DNA of 18,873 nucleotides from Bacteroidota bacterium (GTDB lineage Bacteria; Bacteroidota; Bacteroidia; Flavobacteriales_F; PHOS-HE28). Of the stretch, positions 14,020 to 18,873 are shown in pieces; position 1 is the first letter of the stretch; each line of letters opens with the position of its first letter. The DNA lies in the NCBI GenBank assembly GCA_023412755.1, contig JAEZCB010000037.1, forward strand, positions 1-18,873, in the 5' to 3' direction. The notes under the pieces were generated by a model that saw nothing but the letters and a program-made list of their open reading frames with translations, had not been told where the DNA came from and searched no databases. The translations under genes and the position numbers were made by a program.

Positions 14020-15159
14020 CTACCGCCCCTGTGCTAATTTAACGGCTTCCTGAAGATCGATGCGTTCTCCACCCCTGAACGCCACGATGAAGGCGCCTTC
14101 AAAACCCCTGTCCCTGCAGTATTTCTGCACCTCTCGGGCACCTTCCAAAGTGGCTTCATCGCCATAGGTGTATTTGTAGAGGCCGGCGCCCTGGTGCTCT
14201 TCGATCCCATCCAGGCCACTGAAGTTCTTTGGTCTGGTATCCATGCGGGCGCTGGAAGTGGCCACCTGTACCTTGAAACGAACTCCTCCTTCTATCACCA
14301 CGGGCACCACCGGCTCCTCATCCGCCGGCACCTGCACCACCGGAGTGGTGTCCACCCCCTCCAACATGGCCTTGTACTCCTTGAAGGCCCTGTAAATGGC
14401 GCTGGCCATGTAGTCCTGCCCCTTCTCGCTCTGCAGGAAATCCTCTTCCGCTGGATTGGAAAGGAAGCCCAATTCCACCAGTACGGAAGGCATGGTGGTA
14501 TAACTGATCACCAGGAAACCAGCCTGCTTCACGCCACGGTCCGGACGCCCAACACGCTCCCGGAACTGCTTCTGCACCAGGGAGCTGTACAGCAGGCTGT
14601 GATCCAGGTGCACGTTCTGCCGGAGGCTGAGCGCGATGATGCTTTCGGGATCCTTCGGGTTGAAGCCATCATACCGCAACTCGTGGTTCTCCTCCAGCAG
14701 AATGGCGGCATTCTCCTTCATGGCCACCTTCATGTTCGCCTCTGTCTTGTGCAGACCCATCACGTAGGTCTCGGAACCATCGGGCTCCTTCTTTTCGTTG
14801 GCGTTGCAGTGTATGCTTATGAAGAGATCCGCCTTGGCACGGTTGGCGATCATGGAACGCTCCATGAGCTCTATGAAACGATCGTCTTCTCGCGTATACA
14901 CCACATTCACATCCGGGAATGCCTGCTTGATGTACTTGCCCGCGAGCAGCGACACATTGAGCGCGATATCCTTCTCGGCCGCTTTGTACCGGCCTGTGCC
15001 AATGGCCCCGGGATCCTTGCCCCCATGACCGGCATCGATCACCACGGTGCGCACACGGTTGGGATCCAACGCCTCCTTTTGTGCCAGACCCTGCTGCACA
15101 ACGCAGAGCGTGGCCACCACCACGACCGCACACTTCACCATGCCCCTTATCCGTTCCAT
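14020..15159 (-). CDS. N-acetylmuramoyl-L-alanine amidase (Amidase_3) with C-terminal SPOR-like domain
   Basis: The start at 15159 gives a 379-residue protein with a clear signal peptide (MERIRGMVKCAVVVVATLCVV, cleavage near GLAQ); the frame runs 77 codons further upstream but would overlap lptD. The Amidase_3 domain (about 37-260) has the three zinc ligands H45 (DAGHGG), E63 (AAEKDIAL) and H117 (SIHCNA), and the catalytic E229 (VLVELGFLSN). A short acidic/proline linker follows (270-290). The end (about 293-365) looks like a SPOR domain (RFKVQVATSS … GLYKYTYGDEATLEGAREVQKYC … GAFIVAF), which in other proteins binds denuded septal glycan. The likely role is splitting peptidoglycan at division. 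It is divergent from lptD with only 58 bases between starts. Confidence 0.92.
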   Translation of the reverse strand: MERIRGMVKCAVVVVATLCVVQQGLAQKEALDPNRVRTVVIDAGHGGKDPGAIGTGRYKAAEKDIALNVSLLAGKYIKQAFPDVNVVYTREDDRFIELMERSMIANRAKADLFISIHCNANEKKEPDGSETYVMGLHKTEANMKVAMKENAAILLEENHELRYDGFNPKDPESIIALSLRQNVHLDHSLLYSSLVQKQFRERVGRPDRGVKQAGFLVISYTTMPSVLVELGFLSNPAEEDFLQSEKGQDYMASAIYRAFKEYKAMLEGVDTTPVVQVPADEEPVVPVVIEGGVRFKVQVATSSARMDTRPKNFSGLDGIEEHQGAGLYKYTYGDEATLEGAREVQKYCRDRGFEGAFIVAFRGGERIDLQEAVKLAQGR

Positions 15160-15217
15160 GGCACGCGAAGGGTGATGCGTAATTTTCCGCCCGCCTTTCC
15201 GAAGGGAAGGCAGGTAG
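15160..15217. promoter_or_regulatory. Compact divergent spacer between the amidase and lptD genes
   Basis: The 58 bases between the divergent starts must hold at least part of both promoters. TAATTTTC at 15180-15187 matches TAnnTTTG except in the last base, 30 bases before the lptD ATG, but no -33 TTG is seen at the right distance. An imperfect stem (GCCTTTCC, GAA, GGGAAGGC; 15193-15211) lies just before the lptD start. Confidence 0.3.
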
Positions 15218-17773
15218 ATGACGAAACCGCCATGCATCCTGACCACACGGCGCGAAGCTAAAGGCCGCCGCCCGGCGACCGGTGCCTGGGGAAGCGAGGT
15301 TTTCATCATTTTCCTGTTGATGTGCTGGTGCGGTGGCTTGCGGGGACAGGCGCTGGAGCAGGAAGTGAAGTACGAGGCGCGGGACAGCATGCGCTACGAC
15401 CTGCAGGAGCAAAAGGTGTACCTCTATGGTGCGGCCACCGTGAAATATGGGGACATACAGCTCACCGCCGACCGCATCGAATTCAGCTTCCAGAACGAAG
15501 AGGCCAGGGCCTTTGGTGCGCCGGACTCCCTGGGAGTGGTGCAGGGCAAGCCGGAATTCGTGCAGGATGGACATAAGATCGAGGCAGATAGCATCCGCTA
15601 CAGCTTCCGGACGAAACAAGGTCTGATCCGTGAGGTGCGCACGCAGGAACAGGAGACCTGGGTGCATGCCTCATTGAGCAAGCGCCACGCGAACGCGGAA
15701 GTGCACAGCCGTGGTGGCATGCTCACCACCTGCGACAGGCCCTACCCGCACTACCACTTTCGCGTGAGCAAGATGATCGTGGTGCCCGATGATAAGATCG
15801 TGACCGGCCCGGCCTACATGAAATTCGGGCGCAAGATCCCCACGCCACTCGCGGTGCCCTTCGGTTTCTTCCCGAACAAGCGCGGTGGCTCCAGTGGCAT
15901 ACTCATACCCGTGTATGGGAACTCGGACCGGCTGGGCTACTTTCTGTTGAATGGTGGTTACTACATACCCATTTCGGACCATGTGGACCAGCAGCTTACA
16001 GGTGATATATACAGCAGGGGCAGCTGGGCATTGCGCAGCGTTACACGGTACAAGAAGCGGTATCGCTTCAGCGGAAACCTGGACCTGAACCGCTCCACCA
16101 TGCTCCAGAGCGATCCGGACTTCCCGGATTTCTCGCGGCAGGTGAACTTCTTTGTACGGTGGAACCATCTGATGGATCCCCGGGCCAGTCTTACCGACCG
16201 GTTCACCGCGAGTGTTAATGTGGGCACCAGCGGCCATTTCACCAACAACCTCAACAGCAGCCAATACGATTATTTGAGCAACACCTTCCAGAGCAACATC
16301 AGCTGGACCAGACTCTGGCCCGGCAAGCCCTACAACCTGGCGGTGAATCTGCGGCACAGCCAGAACACGCTGAACCAGACCTATGACATAACCGCACCCT
16401 CGGTCACCTTCAACCTAACGCGCATCTTCCCCTTCCAGATGGTGCGGCCCCGGGGCAGCCCCAGGCGCTGGTACGATCAGATCGGCATAAACTACGCGCT
16501 TAATTTCGACAACCGGCTTAGCACCACCGAGGACAGGCTGCGGAACGCGGAGTTCTCCGACCTGCTCACCGAAATGCAGAACGGCATTCGCCATGTCGCT
16601 GCCGTGAACACCACATTAAAGACCAAGTTCTTCACCCTGAATCCCGAGTTCCGGATGACCGAGCGCTGGTACTTCGCCACGCTGGAACAGACCTATGATC
16701 CGGAGACCAACGAGGTGCGGCGGGATACGGTGGCGGGTTTCCAGCGCGCGGGCGAATGGAGCGCGGGTGCCAACCTTACCAGCAAACTGTACGGCATGTA
16801 CACATTGGGCGGGCGCACAGTGCAGGCGGTCAGGCATGTGATAACACCCAGCGTGGGCTTCAACTACCGGCCGGACCAGAGCACACGGATCGAAGGACCT
16901 TTCGGCCCCAACGGAAGCCTGGGTAGCTACTCGCCATTCGACATCGGGATCTACGGAAGCCCCGCCGCCGGTGAAAGCGGTGCGCTCAACATGGGCCTGA
17001 TCCAAAGCCTGGAAGCGAAAGTGCGCGACCGCAAGGCCATCGCCACCGATGAGAACGCAACAAAAAAGATCAAACTGATCGACTTCATCGGCATCACCAG
17101 CAACTATGATCTGCTCCAGGATTCACTGCGTTGGTCCCCTGTCAACATCAATGCACGCACCACCTTCCTCAACCGCATCAACGTGAACTACGTGAGCCTT
17201 TGGGATCCTTATGCGGTGGACTTCGCAGGCCGGCGGATCGCGCAGAGCGAATACGCGGTGAATGGCAGGCTGGCGCGGATGATCTACACCAACTGGGCCG
17301 TGGGCTTCGATGTGAAAAGCCCGCGCTATGGGCAGTCCGTGGGTGGCAGCGACGAGGTGGGGTATGACCAGCAGGTGGTGGAGGACAGCGATCCCTCCCG
17401 CGGCGCACGCATCGACTTCCGGCTGCCCTGGCGCCTTGCGGTGAACTACAGTCATGACATCAACCGTACCTACATCGCGGACACCATCGCCGATGTGCTT
17501 AGGCAGAGTGTGATCTTCAATGGTGATGTGAACGTGTTGAAATGGTGGAAGATCGGCTTCAGCAGCGGCTATGATCTGGTGGCCGAAGAATGGACGCCCA
17601 CCTCGCTCAACCTCTACTGGGACCTGCACTGCTGGGAATTCAACCTCAACGTGATCCCCATTGGCCTGCGCCGCAGCTTCACCTTCCGGATAAACGTGAA
17701 GGCCAGCATACTGCGTGACATGAAATTCGAGCAACGGCGCCCCCTTGGCAATGATGGCGAGCTACTCTATTGA
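15218..17773 (+). CDS. lptD: LPS assembly outer-membrane protein LptD
   Basis: The 851-residue protein begins with a long basic n-region and a hydrophobic core (about residues 27-44), a plausible signal peptide; ATG 15218 is the only convincing start. An OstA/LptA-like domain follows (about 47-165; VKYGDIQLTADRIEF). Then comes the family's CDRPYPHYHFRVSKM segment (C172), GPAYMKFGRKIPTPLAVPFGFFPNKRGGSSGILIP, and a large beta-barrel with alternating aromatic/polar strands to the end. This matches LptD of Bacteroidota, the barrel that places lipopolysaccharide in the outer leaflet; LptE is not seen here. It ends 3 bases before the amidotransferase gene, hence a likely operon. The OstA-like protein encoded at 4359-5963 is its probable bridge partner. 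Confidence 0.92.
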   Translation: MTKPPCILTTRREAKGRRPATGAWGSEVFIIFLLMCWCGGLRGQALEQEVKYEARDSMRYDLQEQKVYLYGAATVKYGDIQLTADRIEFSFQNEEARAFGAPDSLGVVQGKPEFVQDGHKIEADSIRYSFRTKQGLIREVRTQEQETWVHASLSKRHANAEVHSRGGMLTTCDRPYPHYHFRVSKMIVVPDDKIVTGPAYMKFGRKIPTPLAVPFGFFPNKRGGSSGILIPVYGNSDRLGYFLLNGGYYIPISDHVDQQLTGDIYSRGSWALRSVTRYKKRYRFSGNLDLNRSTMLQSDPDFPDFSRQVNFFVRWNHLMDPRASLTDRFTASVNVGTSGHFTNNLNSSQYDYLSNTFQSNISWTRLWPGKPYNLAVNLRHSQNTLNQTYDITAPSVTFNLTRIFPFQMVRPRGSPRRWYDQIGINYALNFDNRLSTTEDRLRNAEFSDLLTEMQNGIRHVAAVNTTLKTKFFTLNPEFRMTERWYFATLEQTYDPETNEVRRDTVAGFQRAGEWSAGANLTSKLYGMYTLGGRTVQAVRHVITPSVGFNYRPDQSTRIEGPFGPNGSLGSYSPFDIGIYGSPAAGESGALNMGLIQSLEAKVRDRKAIATDENATKKIKLIDFIGITSNYDLLQDSLRWSPVNINARTTFLNRINVNYVSLWDPYAVDFAGRRIAQSEYAVNGRLARMIYTNWAVGFDVKSPRYGQSVGGSDEVGYDQQVVEDSDPSRGARIDFRLPWRLAVNYSHDINRTYIADTIADVLRQSVIFNGDVNVLKWWKIGFSSGYDLVAEEWTPTSLNLYWDLHCWEFNLNVIPIGLRRSFTFRINVKASILRDMKFEQRRPLGNDGELLY

Positions 17774-17776
17774 ACC

Positions 17777-18340
17777 ATGCGCATACTGCTGCTGGACAAC
17801 CACGACAGTTTCACCTGGAACCTGCACCATTTGCTGGAACCGTACGCGCAGGTTGAAGTGATCAGGAACGATGCGATCACGGTTGAAGAGGCTTCGCTTT
17901 TCGATCGGATCGTTCTTTCCCCGGGACCGGGTCTGCCGGGTGAGGCCGGGATCATGATGGAACTGCTCTGGAAACTCATGCCGCATAGACCGATCCTCGG
18001 CATCTGCCTCGGTCTGCAAGGGATCGTGGAGATCTGCGGCGGCACACTTTTCAATCAACCGAAAGTGATGCACGGCGTGGCCGTCACCTGCGGACCGACC
18101 AAGCCGATCGATCCGCTTTTCGAAGGCCTTCCCTCCCACTTTCCCGTGGGGCTTTACCACAGTTGGGCCGCCGATCCCGCCACATTGCCGCCATCACTTT
18201 CGATCACCGCGCGCAGCGATCAAGGCGTGATCATGGCGATCCGTCACAACAAATTCAACGTGTGCGGCGTGCAGTTCCATCCGGAAAGTGTCTTGACGCC
18301 GGCGGGTCCGGACATCATCCGCAACTGGATCAAGTCGTGA
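17777..18340 (+). CDS. trpG: Anthranilate/aminodeoxychorismate synthase component II (glutamine amidotransferase)
   Basis: The 187-residue protein is a class I glutamine amidotransferase of the TrpG/PabA type: DNHDSFTWNL at 7-16, LSPGPGLPGEAG at 47-58, nucleophile C77 in GICLGLQGI, and H168/E170 in VQFHPES. It would release ammonia from glutamine for chorismate amination, making anthranilate (tryptophan) or aminodeoxychorismate (folate). The usual GICLGHQ has Leu in place of His at residue 80; the catalytic triad is intact, so activity is still expected. The chorismate-binding partner (TrpE or PabB) is not in the window. It starts 3 bases after lptD, an unusual companion. TrpG and PabA cannot be separated by sequence alone. 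Confidence 0.87.
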   Translation: MRILLLDNHDSFTWNLHHLLEPYAQVEVIRNDAITVEEASLFDRIVLSPGPGLPGEAGIMMELLWKLMPHRPILGICLGLQGIVEICGGTLFNQPKVMHGVAVTCGPTKPIDPLFEGLPSHFPVGLYHSWAADPATLPPSLSITARSDQGVIMAIRHNKFNVCGVQFHPESVLTPAGPDIIRNWIKS

Positions 18341-18364
18341 TCGGCACCACATGTGCATAGCTTG

Positions 18365-18385
18365 GCGATCGAAAACATCGATCGC
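18365..18385. promoter_or_regulatory. Perfect 8-bp hairpin just before the VOC gene
   Basis: GCGATCGA (18365-18372) and TCGATCGC (18378-18385) are exact inverted repeats around a 5-base loop, AAACA. The structure ends 3 bases before the ATG at 18389, in the 48-base gap after trpG. It could be an operator, limit ribosome access or mark the end of the trpG message; no T-tract follows. Confidence 0.45.
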
Positions 18386-18388
18386 ATT

Positions 18389-18772
18389 ATGAAAGAACAA
18401 AAACGCCTCCTCAACTGGTTCGAGATCCCGGCCACCGACCTGGGCCGCGCACAACGTTTCTACGAGATCGTGTTCGCGATCAAGATGGATCGCATGGACC
18501 TGCCGAACCTGCAAATGGTCACCTTCCCCGGCGATCCCAACAGCCCCGAACTCGGCGGCGCGCTGGTGAAAAGCGAATTCCACAAACCCAGCGAGAACGG
18601 CGTGCTCATCTACTTCAACGGCGATCCGGACCTCAACATCCCGCTCGCCCGCGTGGAAGAGGCCGGCGGAAAGATCATGATGCACAAGACCAAGATCAGC
18701 GACGCCATCGGCTACATGGCCTTCTTCAAGGACAGCGAAGGCAACGCGATCGCGATGCACTCGAGGGAATGA
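18389..18772 (+). CDS. VOC (glyoxalase/dioxygenase superfamily) protein
   Basis: The ATG at 18389 gives 127 residues, typical of a single VOC unit; a GTG at 18353 could add 12 residues but lies within or before the hairpin. The sequence follows the VOC pattern: NWFEIPATDLGRAQRFYEIVF at 9-29 (two paired modules begin with such a strand-helix), FPGDPN, and a second half with LIYFNGDPDLNIPLARVEEAGG and GYMAFFKDSEGNAIAMHS at the end. Metal ligands cannot be fixed with confidence: E12 and the C-terminal E118/H124 are candidates. The substrate is unknown; similar proteins are often annotated as 'glyoxalase/bleomycin-resistance-like'. It is probably the last gene of the lptD unit or separately expressed, given the hairpin before it. 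Confidence 0.85.
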   Translation: MKEQKRLLNWFEIPATDLGRAQRFYEIVFAIKMDRMDLPNLQMVTFPGDPNSPELGGALVKSEFHKPSENGVLIYFNGDPDLNIPLARVEEAGGKIMMHKTKISDAIGYMAFFKDSEGNAIAMHSRE

Positions 18773-18775
18773 TAA

Positions 18776-18801
18776 GTCGTGAGTGTGAGTCGTGAGTGCG
18801 A
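18776..18801 (+). repeat. Two 13-bp tandem units
   Basis: GTCGTGAGTGTGA is followed directly by GTCGTGAGTGCGA (one difference) and a further GTC. This short tandem repeat starts 3 bases after the VOC stop. The remaining bases to 18873 hold no recognisable gene. Confidence 0.6.
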
Positions 18802-18873
18802 GTCATTCCGGGCTTGACCAGGGATCGCGATACTGCTTGTCGCTTGATCTTTCTTTGGGCGTTTGCCGGGTTG

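Noticed and set aside
14006..14030. AGGGGC/GCCCCT inverted repeat between the amidase and mlaD genes
   Set aside because: A 6-bp stem with a 13-base loop and no T-tract overlaps the amidase 3' end; too weak to call a terminator.
14194..15261. Plus-strand open frame opposite the amidase gene
   Set aside because: The minus strand has a full Amidase_3 active site; the antisense product is His/Leu-rich and overlaps the lptD start.

Overview
The window looks like a chromosomal segment of a fairly GC-rich member of the Bacteroidota, probably Flavobacteriales. The lineage call rests on a type IX secretion (T9SS) sorting domain, a DUF4924 protein, an OstA-like LptA relative, a Bacteroidota-type LptD and the small conserved protein often mislabelled 'ABC transporter ATPase'. 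Most of the sequence serves cell-envelope construction. I saw no tRNA, rRNA, CRISPR array, transposase or phage gene.

Layout. (1) 1-1306: the 3' part of a secreted propeller-like protein with a T9SS type A sorting domain; its reading frame is open at the window edge. (2) 1307-1570: a convergent gap with two widespread-looking GC-rich palindromic motifs and a possible truncated signal-peptide ORF. (3) 1571-2890 (-): an M23 peptidase lipoprotein with two SH3-like domains. (4) 3123-5963 (+): a tight three-gene unit of an OmpH/Skp-like chaperone, a DUF4924 protein and an OstA/LptA-like protein. (5) 5964-6354: a repeat block filling a convergent gap, made of two 85-bp direct copies (83/85 identical) around several GACCC/GGGTC hairpins. 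(6) 10090-6355 (-): three genes linked by two ATGA stop/start overlaps. They encode a small multi-spanning membrane protein, an anchored protein resembling CotH kinases, and an anchored CotH-like protein fused to a right-handed beta-helix. (7) 15159-10222 (-): an amidase with a SPOR-like domain, an MlaD-family MCE protein, a membrane 4Fe-4S protein, a CCG-domain Fe-S protein and the 'ABC transporter ATPase' family protein. (8) 15218-18772 (+): lptD, a trpG/pabA-type glutamine amidotransferase and a VOC-family protein.

How they fit together. The OstA-like protein and LptD are expected to act in lipopolysaccharide export. The Skp-like chaperone would escort outer-membrane proteins, MlaD would move phospholipid across the periplasm, and the M23 peptidase and amidase would remodel peptidoglycan. 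The Fe-S pair is joined to mlaD by a 4-bp overlap, so it is probably co-expressed, but its role is not evident. The least conventional part is the three-gene CotH-like operon. Both CotH-like proteins seem to lack the usual acidic active-site motif, and an upstream segment can form mutually exclusive hairpins. It is my best candidate for an undescribed system. All family calls are by eye, without database searches.
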